Origin: Saccharomycopsis crataegensis | Lineage: Eukaryota > Ascomycota > Saccharomycetes > Ascoideales > Saccharomycopsidaceae | Length of the DNA: 64,000 nt | Assembly: GCF_037102585.1 (NCBI RefSeq) | Contig: NW_027043819.1 | Location: 620,001-684,000, forward strand | Direction of reading: 5' to 3' | Translations under genes and position numbers: made by a program | The notes under the pieces: model-generated | The model's input: the letters and a program-made list of their open reading frames with translations, nothing else | The model's database searches: none | Told to the model about the DNA's origin: nothing | Shown: one piece after another, positions 30,939 through 41,436 of the stretch | Layout: the number at the start of each line of letters is the position of its first letter | How positions within the stretch are numbered: the stretch's first letter is position 1

Positions 30939-32723
30939 TTACCTTTTTCGACATTCCCTGATGATAGCTCGGGCTTCTTCAATCTCTTGGCTGGTCCCTG
31001 AATTGAATTCACTGGCATAATCATAAGCTGCTTTGTAATTGCCTTTCCCCAATTCTCTTCTAGCTAACCATAATCTCGATTTATTGGTTTCTTCGGTCAT
31101 GATTCCCGTGGCTTCTTCCTCATTAAAACACAATTTCATATAAATTTCGGCATTTTCCGTATCTTGAACCATTTCATACAATTTCCCCAATTTGAATAAC
31201 ACAAAAGTTACGTCGTCATCACTAACATTGATATTTAAAATCTTCTTATAAGATTTAATACTTTCCTTATATTTACCCAACTTTTCATAACAATTACCCA
31301 CAGCCGTCCACATTCGTTTATCCAAAGGCTTCAATTCACAAGCTCGTTGATAATAATATAATGAATATAGATACATATCGAGTACCTCATAAGCCTGGCC
31401 TAAACCGTACCAAGCTCTAAAATCCTTCTGATTAATATCAACTGCCCTTCTATAACTTTCGATCGCCGCATGAGAATTCTTCAATTCAACAAACTCATGC
31501 CCCATCAAAGTCCAGGCACTCAAACAATTCTTATTCAAATTCAAGGCCCTCTTGTAATACATAATTGCCTTTTCGTGCTCGAACTTCAACGAATAAAAAT
31601 TGGCAATAATACAACAGGTTTCGGGACGAAATTTGTCGATTGAATTGGCAAATTGTGCAAGAAAAGATAGTTTAGCCTTGTTTTCCATGACATAGAGAAT
31701 ATTTGAGTATGTGTCCATGTGATCCAAATTGTAAGGATCAATTATTAAAATCTCGTCAAAAAGTGATTCTGCCAATGGATAATTCAAGGCTTGATACGAA
31801 ATCAAAGCCTTCTGAGTTTTCAAAAAAACAAACCCCGGTACCATTTCTATAAGTTTGTCTAGCAGTTGATATAACCCTGTATTCTGTTGATAAAATTCTT
31901 GATAAATGACAATAGTAAATATTTTCATCATAATATCATCATAAATTGCCTCAGATGCGTCATTGTACTCATGCTTACTACCCAGCAAAGAGCTTTTCCC
32001 GTGTCTATCGTCTTTTTTCGTCAACTTGGAATCACCAATACCAAACGCCGTTATACTATTCAAGACATTTACTGCTTCATCAAAGGAGGTACAACTTGAT
32101 AATAGATCATTCCAGCATTCCCAATTATATTGATATAGCTTCAAAGATTCGAAAAAATTTTGTTGAGCCATTTTATAGTCTTTCTGTCTCAAATATATCA
32201 TTCCTGCCAAATAATATAATAGTGAATAATTTATTTGTTCCAAGTAACTGGCCTCTTCTGCTGAGTCTAGTGTGTTGAAAAACTGCTCAATTTCTCTAAG
32301 AATCATAGAGACATTCTTATTCTCATAACTCAAATGTTTTTCTCCCAAAATCTCATGGAATTCCTCCTGAATCTTCTTTTCACAACTAATATACATTGAA
32401 TATAACTTGATGAATATCGCCCTGGAACATTTGCAATTCTTCAATAAATTGACAGCCCGATCATATTCTTTACAGTCAAAATAGGCTTTTGCGAGAATTA
32501 TCTTGCTCGTCTCCTGCATTTCATGTTGGCAAATTTTATTGTCTTTAGCCTCTAGCAGCAGCTGGAACATTTCCAATTTTTGAGTTTGAGGTTTTGTCAA
32601 TGATGGTAACCCATTAAGAACTTCGGCTGACCATTTAGCAGCTTTGTAGAGACCTGTCGACGATAGAATAACCGCTGACTCTTGGAAGAAATGGTATAAT
32701 TCAATGAGCTTGTCCTCAGCCAT
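30939..32723 (-). CDS. CDC23: Cdc23/Apc8, TPR subunit of the anaphase-promoting complex
   Basis: The 594-aa protein is a nuclear TPR scaffold of the APC/C ubiquitin ligase that drives mitotic exit. The second half matches the family nearly word for word: DPYNLDHMDTYSNILYV, IDKFRPETCCIIANFYSLKF, HEKAIMYYKRALNLNKN, SAWTLMGHEFVELKNSHAA, RAWYGLGQAYEVLDMYLYS and the terminal GTSQEIEEARAIIRECRKR. TPRs run from about residue 165 to 540; the N-terminal 100 residues form the dimer-type region. Length is close to S. cerevisiae Cdc23 (626 aa). It is divergent, by 281 bp, from the THP2-like gene, the same arrangement as YHR166C/YHR167W. Confidence 0.96.
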   Translation of the reverse strand: MAEDKLIELYHFFQESAVILSSTGLYKAAKWSAEVLNGLPSLTKPQTQKLEMFQLLLEAKDNKICQHEMQETSKIILAKAYFDCKEYDRAVNLLKNCKCSRAIFIKLYSMYISCEKKIQEEFHEILGEKHLSYENKNVSMILREIEQFFNTLDSAEEASYLEQINYSLLYYLAGMIYLRQKDYKMAQQNFFESLKLYQYNWECWNDLLSSCTSFDEAVNVLNSITAFGIGDSKLTKKDDRHGKSSLLGSKHEYNDASEAIYDDIMMKIFTIVIYQEFYQQNTGLYQLLDKLIEMVPGFVFLKTQKALISYQALNYPLAESLFDEILIIDPYNLDHMDTYSNILYVMENKAKLSFLAQFANSIDKFRPETCCIIANFYSLKFEHEKAIMYYKRALNLNKNCLSAWTLMGHEFVELKNSHAAIESYRRAVDINQKDFRAWYGLGQAYEVLDMYLYSLYYYQRACELKPLDKRMWTAVGNCYEKLGKYKESIKSYKKILNINVSDDDVTFVLFKLGKLYEMVQDTENAEIYMKLCFNEEEATGIMTEETNKSRLWLARRELGKGNYKAAYDYASEFNSGTSQEIEEARAIIRECRKR

Positions 32724-33004
32724 ATTATTGGTATAACAAAATACTTCCTGGGATATTTGGTTGAATAGGTATTGTGGGAATTATTGTGAATCATCGTCTC
32801 CAATTTTGTGTTTCTCTTTGTTTTTGTTTTTGTCTATGTTTGTTTTTTGGATATTCTCGGCGCACGCATCACGAAATCTTGGGAAACCACAACGAAGAAA
32901 AAACTGGGATATCTAGGCTTTGATACATCTACCACGGAATATATAGTTTCCAATAGCCCAAATTAGAAGACGGCGGTGTACATATTATTTATCACATAAA
33001 CATA
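32724..33004. promoter_or_regulatory. CDC23 / THP2-like bidirectional promoter
   Basis: 281 bp between two divergent start codons. AT-rich with TTTTTGTTTTTG-type tracts; no clear TATA box. A GC-richer patch at about 32853-32872 is unassigned. Confidence 0.5.
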
Positions 33005-34282
33005 ATGGATCTCCCACAAAAACCAAGTACCGTGCCCGATACTGGCATTGCCGCAAAATCAGAGCCGTTGGCATTCTCAACAACAACACCCGCTGCCAAT
33101 CCTTCTAAAGTCCTCCCCCAAAAACCATCACCAGCGAGCAAATACGACGATACCGAGGCACTTTTCCAGAAATTTGATGAAGTTTTGAACAATAATCTTA
33201 GGCTCCTAGATGAATCCTTTAATTCATCGCTTAATATATTGGACCATTTGATAGTCAGTAACGGAGTGATTGAAGAAGTCAAAGAAAAGAAGGAAACAAC
33301 AAATGACGAAGAAAAGAATGGAGACACAGAAAAGGTTGGAGATGGTGGGGAAGCTACGAAGGATGAGGATAAGATGGATATTGATGTGACACCAACCACT
33401 CCACCTAAGCCACGACCACTATTACATGAAAAATTTGTTGAAGAACTAGCAAATGAAAAGTTTCGGAAAACTATCACAAAACATAGCAGGGACTCTTTTA
33501 TGAAAACTTATTGGTTGGGTTGTGCCATAAATAACCCTGATCCTTCGAAAAATGTTCAAGGGAAAGTCTCTGACCTTGAGAATAAGAGCATTCCTGAAAT
33601 TCAAAAGACCTTGGAAAAAGAATTGGCTGGTTATTATGTTAATATTTACCAAGCAGATTTGGATTATAGAATGAAAATTCTTCCAAATTTAAATGATGTG
33701 GGTCCCAACCCGAGCAGTGATGAGACTATAAGATTTGGAGATGTTAAATTATATGAAGACTTCAAGTTGTCCGCTGAAGATATTAACGGACTTAAATCTA
33801 AAACAAAAAAACAGGAAAATAAACCTGATGTTAATAAGGAAAACAAAATGGATATTGATGAACAAGATCATGAAGCTGTTGATGAAGGAGAAAAGGAAAA
33901 GAAAGCAGCGGACGAAATTATTGAAAGCGACTTGGAATTCCTTGATTTGAAACTATTAAAGTCCAAGAAATACATTGAATATGTTAATGATCTTAAGTTG
34001 ATCAAGCTCAAAAATCGCTTGATCAATGAGGTATTAACTATCGAAAAGATTAAACTTGATAAGGAAAGCCAGAAATGGTTGACAAGAAAGAATGATTTGA
34101 TGAAGTTTTTGAATGTTGACTTGAAGAATGTTGCGGTTGCAATCAAAACGATCAACGAAGAAATCAGAGAAGCCAAAGAGGCAGAAAGTGAAGAAGTTTC
34201 TGGCAGTATACTAAAAGAAAACAGATGCTCTTCTGTGGAAAAAACGGATATTGGTACAGGTGATGTAATTATGAGTAGTTAA
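33005..34282 (+). CDS. Coiled-coil protein, probable Thp2 (THO complex)
   Basis: A 425-aa intronless ORF. The N-terminus has FDEVLNNNLRLLDESFNSS then LNILDHLIVSN, which resembles the start of S. cerevisiae Thp2 (TYFESLCEEEQSLQESQTHL then LNILDILSVL). A disordered acidic linker, a helical block (FRKTITKHSRDSFMKTYWLG ... YQADLDYRMKILPNLNDV, about 153-235), another acidic linker and a C-terminal coiled coil (about 315-395, with KWLTRKNDLMKFLNVDLKN) follow. Two MDID tracts sit in the linkers. Sequence similarity is weak, but the gene is divergent from CDC23 with a short spacer, exactly as THP2 is in S. cerevisiae. THO couples transcription to mRNA export. The larger size (Thp2 is 261 aa) comes from the linkers. 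Confidence 0.5.
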   Translation: MDLPQKPSTVPDTGIAAKSEPLAFSTTTPAANPSKVLPQKPSPASKYDDTEALFQKFDEVLNNNLRLLDESFNSSLNILDHLIVSNGVIEEVKEKKETTNDEEKNGDTEKVGDGGEATKDEDKMDIDVTPTTPPKPRPLLHEKFVEELANEKFRKTITKHSRDSFMKTYWLGCAINNPDPSKNVQGKVSDLENKSIPEIQKTLEKELAGYYVNIYQADLDYRMKILPNLNDVGPNPSSDETIRFGDVKLYEDFKLSAEDINGLKSKTKKQENKPDVNKENKMDIDEQDHEAVDEGEKEKKAADEIIESDLEFLDLKLLKSKKYIEYVNDLKLIKLKNRLINEVLTIEKIKLDKESQKWLTRKNDLMKFLNVDLKNVAVAIKTINEEIREAKEAESEEVSGSILKENRCSSVEKTDIGTGDVIMSS

Positions 34283-35130
34283 GTAGGTAATATCAGATTT
34301 TCTAAATAATGATAATTAAAAAAAAAAAAAAAAAAAAAGAATAAAAAATTATTTGCCAAGTTTACTGGCAGCTCAATTCGATTTTGTAGAATTTCTATGT
34401 TTTTTATTTTTTTTTCGGTTGTTTATTGAGCCTTTCTGTAAAAGAGAGCTTTTTTTTTCCCGTCGTTAAAATTTAGAATTAAATAGAATATTAGGAAATT
34501 TCCTGTACAAGAACCTCCTCACCAAAGAAATGCAATACAAAGCCGTGTTTATTAGATTATTTGATCTACATTTCATGTTGTTCATATGCTGCAGCATATA
34601 CAGGTGTTTTGATTTTGTGAACACCAAGTGTTTTCCACGCAAGTATCATCAAATTATATCAACCTGAATCCTTGTATTATTTTTCTCTGGTAAGGGAAGG
34701 TTGGTATTCATATTCCTCAAACGGATGCATTGCATTTAGGATTTCAGTTTATCTGCCATCACTATAGCAGTGAGCGTGGGGCGGGGCGGCCGAGCAATAA
34801 TTAGGCAGAGTAGTCAGTTTTGTGTGGTGAAACTAATTCCAGAAATCATTTTGAGAGAATAATACTCACTGAGAATCAATGAAGGGAAAAATTCTTGGCA
34901 GTTCACTAGGCAAAATAACGAAAATTCTAGCGATAATATAGCGGTGGTTTGGAAAATGTAGCCCCGTTATCTTATTATCTAAGACATATATATATATATA
35001 CTCCGAGTTTTTTCGGTGCAGGCAGGTAACATAACGTAACCTGTGGAACACCCCCTTGGTAATCTAGAGTGAATATCTGCATGAGATCCCCAACATGACA
35101 ATTTCTTTTGGTTGCTTGCTTGTTTTGTTT

Positions 35131-35159
35131 TGTGTTGTGTTGTGTTGTGTTGTGTTGTT
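35131..35159. repeat. (TGTTG)n pentanucleotide repeat
   Basis: About five units of TGTGT/TGTTG type in a row. Confidence 0.85.
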
Positions 35160-37524
35160 CTTTGCTACTCAATTCAACATCAAATAATTTGGTTATCTTT
35201 ACTCAAGCATGATTTTAGGTGGTATTTGGAGTTTCCAATACGGTTTCAATTTGGTACTTGTCATAGATAAGATACCTAGATCGTAACTAAATAACCACCA
35301 AAGTAAATATGTATTTATAGATACTCTCTTCTTGGTTACTGTCACTCTGTTGACAATAAAAATCTCTCAATATGTCACTATCTGTAATTACTCACAATTG
35401 CAAAACGCTAACTAGAAGCTTCGAACGGTATTTAATGGTTTTTGACAATAATTACTTAATGCTATTTATTATGTATATAAAATTAATCAGACCTTCCAAC
35501 AGAATTTCAATGTATAACTTATTAATTTGCCTAATCTTATTATTATATTTATTATTAGTAAAGTAGTATTTATTATTATTACATGGATATTTATTATTCG
35601 TACATCGGTATTTGTAGAGTGATATTTAATTATCCATCCAAAATAGCCATCAATCCTAAAACTGCCTTCAGAAACGAATGAAATACAATTGCAACTCCTC
35701 GGGAAATTAATAATTTCATCGCAATAGTTGTCGTTATTGGGGGATTTAGTGAGCATCACAATACGAAGCCAATATGTTCAGTATGATACAATCCGCTGCT
35801 CCGACCACCAATGGCCATCCATTTGTCAAACCAATTCAACAGTTACTTCATCCAATATAAAAAAAAAAAAAGATAGATTGCTATCCCCAAACTGTTAATA
35901 GTTGCGTAATTTGATTGCTCTCCTCAGAATAGTAGTACATACGTTTTCAATAATACCCAACGTTTTTCTGGGAGAAGGCGCACACTGGCTTGCTATGATT
36001 AATTTGTAAAGAAAAAAAAAAGATTGCATGTATTAGCAAAATTGTTGTGTTATTGAAGTGAGTTCGAGTAGAGATTCTTGGGAAATGGTGCAGCCTTCCC
36101 TTGGTGTACATTGTATCATTGGGATTATTCATGCTACAAAGATCATGTCATCAAACTGTATTTGCAATTACCAGAGGTGGAAACCGCTTTGCGAAGGTTT
36201 CAGGAATCTTGCTATGTAGATACACACAGTGTGTATATATTCGGAACACATAATAGGGTACACTGTTAAGCAAGTGGAGAATAGGCGGAGTGTTGGCAAT
36301 ATATGGTACTATTGCTGATTGATGGCTCAATACGTGCACATCTTAACACGAACAGCAAACAACAACACGAGAGAAATTCAAGCTAGCTAATAAATTAAAA
36401 AAAGAAGAAAAAGAAAAAAGAACATCACACAGGCTCTATAATAATTAATCGTAATTCATGTTAATTTTTTTTTTTTCTTTTCAATTCATTAGAGTAAACT
36501 ATATTAAATAAAGTGCCACATGGTGGTCTTACAACGTCTTTCAATACCTGAACTTTTTTGGATACGATGCCGATTTGCTCAATTCGAATCGCATACGCTT
36601 TTTTGTACAGAGAAAAAGAAAAACGAAAACAAAAAAAAAGAAAAAAAAGACATCAGGAATAATTGAACAGAACGAAAATATGATTCCAGATCTTAAGTTT
36701 ATGCAATAGATGTAGTGACAACAAACATGCTCGTACTGAAACAGTGTTCAAAAGGATTGCGGGAAACGGAAACTTACGCCAACTTATACTGCCTCTTAAT
36801 GTAATTTAAAATAGGCAATTACATAAAGACAGTTTAATCAAGTGTATATTATTAGCAGGTTAATAAATTAAGTTCGCAATTACCACTACTGGCTAATTAT
36901 AAGCAAAAGCAAACCAAAAATGAAAACAAGGCATTTTTTTTTAGGAGAATCTTTAGCACCCGAAATTTTTAATATGAAAATATTGGCATTGAAGGAATTC
37001 CCACTAAAAAAAATTTCTAATGTAGTAACCAAAAAGAAAGAGAAAGAAAAAAAAAAAAAAAATTCTTCAAATAGCATGGAAGAAAATGGTGGCTATACTT
37101 ACGTATAGCTAGAAAAACATTGATGATAAGAAAGCCAACACAGAGGATCTGTCAGTGCTTTGAATTGTTTCAAATATTTTCTAGAAAACTACGATGCTGA
37201 TCTTCTTGCATTGTAGTAATCTGCCCATTCATTCTCCCAAGTTATTCACCGATATTACTCCATTTCGATTAATACGAATGATGGGAAACATTTTGTATCT
37301 TGCAATAATTAAGCTTTGAATAGAGATTCTATTTATTTGATAGATGAGCATATTTTTCAATTATTCCGACTATTTATTTTTTTAGGCTTTTTTTTGAAAG
37401 AAAATAAATTGGTCAATTTTGAAAAGAATAACATGTACAAGGTGTTTTTTTTTTTTTAAGGTTTCAATAAATGCGACTCAACGAAAGTCAAAAATTGGTG
37501 GCTGAATAAAACGATCTGATGGAA

Positions 37525-37725
37525 TCTTCAATCCACATTATAGAAAAAAGATGAATATAAAAAAAGACAATCAACTGATTAACTAATATCCGATCTGATG
37601 ATGAAGTAGCATTCAGCTCACAATATAAAAATCATGAACAAAAAAGACAATAAAGTGATTCACTAATACCAACTGATCCAGTCATCAATCCACTATAATA
37701 TAAAAAAGATGAATACAAAAAAAGC
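37525..37725. repeat. Degenerate ~80-bp tandem repeat, ~2.5 copies
   Basis: Units begin near 37525, 37605 and 37685. Shared elements are TCAATCCAC-TATA-, A-rich GATGAATA/ATGAACAAAAAA, GACAAT-AA-TGATT and ACTAATA-C-ATCTGAT. Copies differ by many substitutions and small gaps. Confidence 0.65.
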
Positions 37726-38142
37726 AAAAAAAAAAAAAAGAATTTGTATTACCATTTTTTTTTTTCAGCAACCAAACCTTCTCATAGTAATTCGATGAGC
37801 TGATAATTTCTACTGTGTGGAGGTTTTTTATGCATAGAAGGAGAGAAGGTCTACAAATGCACAGAGCGAAAATTCTGTTATTAATTTTGTTCTCTAAAGC
37901 CATCCATGAATATTTTGCTGATTCATTAATAACTTGCATCGTTGCTGCTATAGAAAGATGAAAAGGATAGGCAAATAATGAAACCACAAAATCATCAACT
38001 GTCAATACTGGAAAACCCGGCATCTTAGTCAAGTGAGTTTTCAAAAAAAAAAAAAAAAAGTACACGCTTTTTTTTAATTATATTCATTACTTTAATATTT
38101 CTAAATTAACTTGCCTCTCTGTCTCTCCGTATTTGTCTAAAA

Positions 38143-38268
38143 ATGTCGACAAGCATGGTGGAGCTCATTAACCTAGTTGGGTGCAACTTACAACCTCCTT
38201 CGGCATACTTAATTAAATTGGTTCAAATTTACGCTGACCACCAAAATCCGTTGAAAATAGACAAGTGA
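38143..38268 (+). CDS. Small ORF, possible spliced leader exon or short gene
   Basis: ATG 38143 begins a 41-aa frame (MSTSMVELINLVGCNLQPPS...) of normal amino-acid composition, unusual in this simple-sequence region. Its stop TGA lies inside GTGAGT (38265-38270), a good 5' splice site. Possible acceptors are CAG at 38461-38463 and, better, TAG at 38787-38789 preceded by TATTAAC (38768-38774). Either splice adds only a few residues before a stop, so the peptide is about 41-46 aa in all cases. It could be a small gene or an upstream ORF in the leader of the velvet mRNA. No family recognised. Confidence 0.35.
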   Translation: MSTSMVELINLVGCNLQPPSAYLIKLVQIYADHQNPLKIDK

Positions 38269-39118
38269 GTTTCTAGCAATGGTTTCAAGCAATGCATTCG
38301 ATGATTTGTTTTTGTTTTTTAATACATGCATAGATATCTATTAAAATGATTTTTTTTTAAAAAAACAACAACAACAACAACCCATTAAACCCCCAGGAAA
38401 TTATTCTTTGGCATATAATTTTCATATCGATGTCCTTCTTTTTATTTTATGTTTTTCTTGCAGGGCAGCGAGTATGTGAAGTGAGGCCAAAGAAACTGAC
38501 CCACGAATCGCAGAGATTAAGTTACGCTGCCACGCTACTCAGTGTAGCGGGCCAGTGGGCCCATTTGGCCATAATGTAATTGATATGCATCTCTCTTTCC
38601 TTCTCTCAGACGCTTTTGTTTCTTTTTTCTTTTCTGTCTGGTGCTGCAGCGGACGAGACGCTCACGACGGCCAGTCAAAGCTTATGTATACGCAGTTAAA
38701 CACATACATGCATTTAAGCTTACATGCATATATGCATGCATATATATAAAAACACTCACAAATCACCTATTAACTCACTCACTTCTTAGGCAATAAAAAA
38801 CTTACTTTTGGTTGCAACCATGTCTAGGGGATTCTTTAAATATATAAGACCGGAGATATATCCCTGTCTTTTCTAGCTCCTATTGTTGGTTTTTGATTTT
38901 TGATCGATCGTGCCTTTCTTCTTTTACTTTATATTTTCCCTTCTTTCCCTCCACCTCCTTACTTTTCATATCACAAATAGAGGAAAAGATAAAAAGGAAA
39001 GAAAAAAGAATTACCACAAAAAACCCAAACACCCACAAAAGAAGTATCCCACTGAAATAGCCTCACCTACTTCTCTTAACACCGACTTATTTTACCCTCG
39101 TTTACCAATAATAATATA

Positions 39119-40900
39119 ATGTCCAAGAAGTCTAGTATTTCTTTTCTCTTAGGTGGCGGTGATAGTAATGTTAACAATAACATAATTGGAGGTGCCACAA
39201 GCTGCTCCCCATCAAAGACAGAATGTTCAATATCAATTCTTCAACAGCCAATACACTCTAAAGTGACCCCAAGATCACATTATAATAACAGAATTCTGCC
39301 TCCACTTTCTGAACATCGCCCGATTCTTCCGCCACCAGTTTTGAAGTTGGTGATCAATCACTCGGGAGACAATCACCCAAGAACTGAGCCTTCAATAGTC
39401 GATGATAGCATGAATATGGCAGAAGATAATTTTGAAACCAGGAAAGTGTTAGCTCTGCTAGCTAATGAAACCCCACTTCCAAAAGACACATATTACTCGA
39501 CGTTTTTTGTAACCGCGGAAATTGTTGATCTCAATGAGCCTGATACCGAAGGTTCTTCCGAGGACTCCAAAAATAAAACATCATCTTCGTTGGACAATGA
39601 TACTCTTTGCGGATCCAAAGTTAGCAGTGGGATGTATATCAAATTACCAATGAGCAATTCAAGCATGACATCAACCGGCAATAAGGGTAAAAAAAGAGCT
39701 GAGAATAAAATGGCAACTAAAAGAAACCACGACTATGCGGTCTGTTTTGTGTTTGGGGACATTTCGGTGCGCAAGTTGGGAAAATTCAAATTATTATTCA
39801 AGTTGTATGAGTTTAAAGACTATAAAATTCAATTCAAGCACAAGATCCTCAGTGATGTGTTTACAGTGTATAGTCAGAAGAAGTTTCCAGGCTCTATTCC
39901 ATCAACCCCGTTGAACACATTCTTATACAAGCATGGTGCTAGAATCAGACAAAGAAAATCAAGAACTGAACCTACGAATGGCGCTGCTGCCTCTTCTTCT
40001 ATCAACGTCTCTAATGATGATAACAATGATAAGCTATCTAATGCCAATGACAAAAAAAGAAGTTTCAGTCTAACAGCCACAGAAGGTTTCCAAGGTCATT
40101 CAAATCATAAAAGGCCTTTGACCAATAATCAATATCATTACATTTCTCCTGTTCCTTTCCACAGCAATTCACCATTACCATCACCAATGACTACTGGTAG
40201 TCAACTGAGTAGTAGTAATAATAACACTAATAACACTTCTCCTCCAATATCCCCGGTGTTTCCATATTTCGTTGGTTCGAATGCCGGTGGTTCATATCCC
40301 AGCCCGGCAGCTCCGGGAATATCCCCAATGTCATCGACTTTTCCTGTGATTAACAATGGGTTTAATCACCACAAGAAAACAAATGGCAATAGCTTTCCTC
40401 TCCTCCAACCCCCTCATCATCATCATCATCCCCACAACCACCACCACCACCACCAGTTTGCAAAATATCCACCTCCAGGTCTGTTTGCTCCTCCTTCTAG
40501 TGCACCAATGATGCTGGACAACAATGGTGACAGACCTAACAATATCGTCACTGTTGCTTATAGACAACATAGCATTCCTACTTTGAACCCTCCCCCAAGA
40601 ATAAGACGATCAATTGATGAATCATCAAAGTATCCCGAGCTTCCGTCACTTCAAACATTCCAACACTCCAGTAGTAGTAATTTATCTTCACCTCCACGCC
40701 GTCTTTCATTCCCTTATAATCGTTACCCAGCTCTGATGCCTCCAGTATCTGGTGGGCTTCCAATCATGGCTGCTAATTCCAATGTTAGGGACAATAAAGG
40801 TAATGGTGATAAGGATGGTGATAACAACGTCAAAGGCACTCCGGACGCTGGGCAGAAGATCAAACTTCCATCCTTGAGCGGGTTAAACTTGCTCTATTAA
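39119..40900 (+). CDS. Velvet-domain regulator
   Basis: The 593-aa intronless protein has an unmistakable velvet domain at about 36-283, split by a Ser/Lys-rich insertion of roughly 70 residues. It opens with SISILQQPIHSKV, RPILPPPVLKLVI and STFFVTAEIVDL, and closes with VCFVFGDISVRKLGKFKLLF, SDVFTVYSQKKFPGSIPSTP and HGARIRQRKSR, matching the QQPxxA, DRRPIxPPP, FxVYSxKKFPG and STPL blocks of VeA, VelB and VosA. Velvet proteins bind DNA through an NF-kB-like fold and control development, spores and secondary metabolism in filamentous fungi. The tail (290-593) is disordered, rich in Ser, Pro and Asn, with a His tract near 440 and a conserved-looking end KIKLPSLSGLNLLY. N-terminal domain plus long tail is more like VosA or VeA than VelB, but I cannot decide the class. 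Confidence 0.9.
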   Translation: MSKKSSISFLLGGGDSNVNNNIIGGATSCSPSKTECSISILQQPIHSKVTPRSHYNNRILPPLSEHRPILPPPVLKLVINHSGDNHPRTEPSIVDDSMNMAEDNFETRKVLALLANETPLPKDTYYSTFFVTAEIVDLNEPDTEGSSEDSKNKTSSSLDNDTLCGSKVSSGMYIKLPMSNSSMTSTGNKGKKRAENKMATKRNHDYAVCFVFGDISVRKLGKFKLLFKLYEFKDYKIQFKHKILSDVFTVYSQKKFPGSIPSTPLNTFLYKHGARIRQRKSRTEPTNGAAASSSINVSNDDNNDKLSNANDKKRSFSLTATEGFQGHSNHKRPLTNNQYHYISPVPFHSNSPLPSPMTTGSQLSSSNNNTNNTSPPISPVFPYFVGSNAGGSYPSPAAPGISPMSSTFPVINNGFNHHKKTNGNSFPLLQPPHHHHHPHNHHHHHQFAKYPPPGLFAPPSSAPMMLDNNGDRPNNIVTVAYRQHSIPTLNPPPRIRRSIDESSKYPELPSLQTFQHSSSSNLSSPPRRLSFPYNRYPALMPPVSGGLPIMAANSNVRDNKGNGDKDGDNNVKGTPDAGQKIKLPSLSGLNLLY

Positions 40901-41409
40901 TGAATCTTTATGACATTTTTTTTTTTTCAACGGCATTTAAACTTTTTCTTTTCGTCTACTTCTGAATCGAAAGATTATTGTATTGTTACATATTTTTTAT
41001 TTCTTTTCTTTTCTTTTCTTTTCTTGTGTTTTACCTCCTGGGCTCTAATAATAATATAACGGTAATGTTTCATACATTTTATTGGGTATACTCTTCAATT
41101 TCAATAGTAGAAAATGTTTGATAGGTTTAAGATATTGGTTCGCGTGTATTACCGTGATTGAACTAATTTCTCGTGTTTGAAGCTTAGGAATCCAGAGATT
41201 ATTAGATGAGAGAGTGCTACATTCGATTTTCATAAATAGTTTCCATAATATCAATAGTTACAATCTATTAATTAGCAAAAAATAAGTGTCGATGTTAATT
41301 TTTTTTTCTCTATAATTTTTTTCTCATTTTTTGTGTAAAAATAAAATAAAATTTGAGTGTATTTATTTTCATGGCGGTTGGGGATACCCAAGTGTCTATA
41401 GGAGAGAGA

Positions 41410-41436
41410 GAGTTTGTGTGTGTGTGTGTGTGTGTG
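41410..41436. repeat. (GT)n microsatellite
   Basis: Short GT run preceded by GAGAGAGAGAG. Confidence 0.9.

Larger units (their letters stand above)
34283..39118. promoter_or_regulatory. 4.8-kb intergenic region upstream of the velvet gene
   Basis: No long gene. Contents: A-run 34320-34338, a GC-rich patch GGGGCGGGGCGGCC near 34778, a TGTTG repeat (35131-35159), A/T-runs, a degenerate ~80-bp tandem repeat (37525-37725), a 41-codon ORF with a splice-site-like end (38143-38268), GC-richer DNA at 38460-38690 with a CGCTAC..GTAGCG hairpin, and a TTTAAATATATAAG element near 38836 that may be the velvet TATA box, 280 bp from its start. The size suggests a long regulatory region or leader. Confidence 0.5.

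Noticed and set aside
36570-36610. B-box-like AATTCGAATCG followed by a T-run, like the end of a tRNA gene
   Set aside because: No matching acceptor stem, D-arm or A box upstream.
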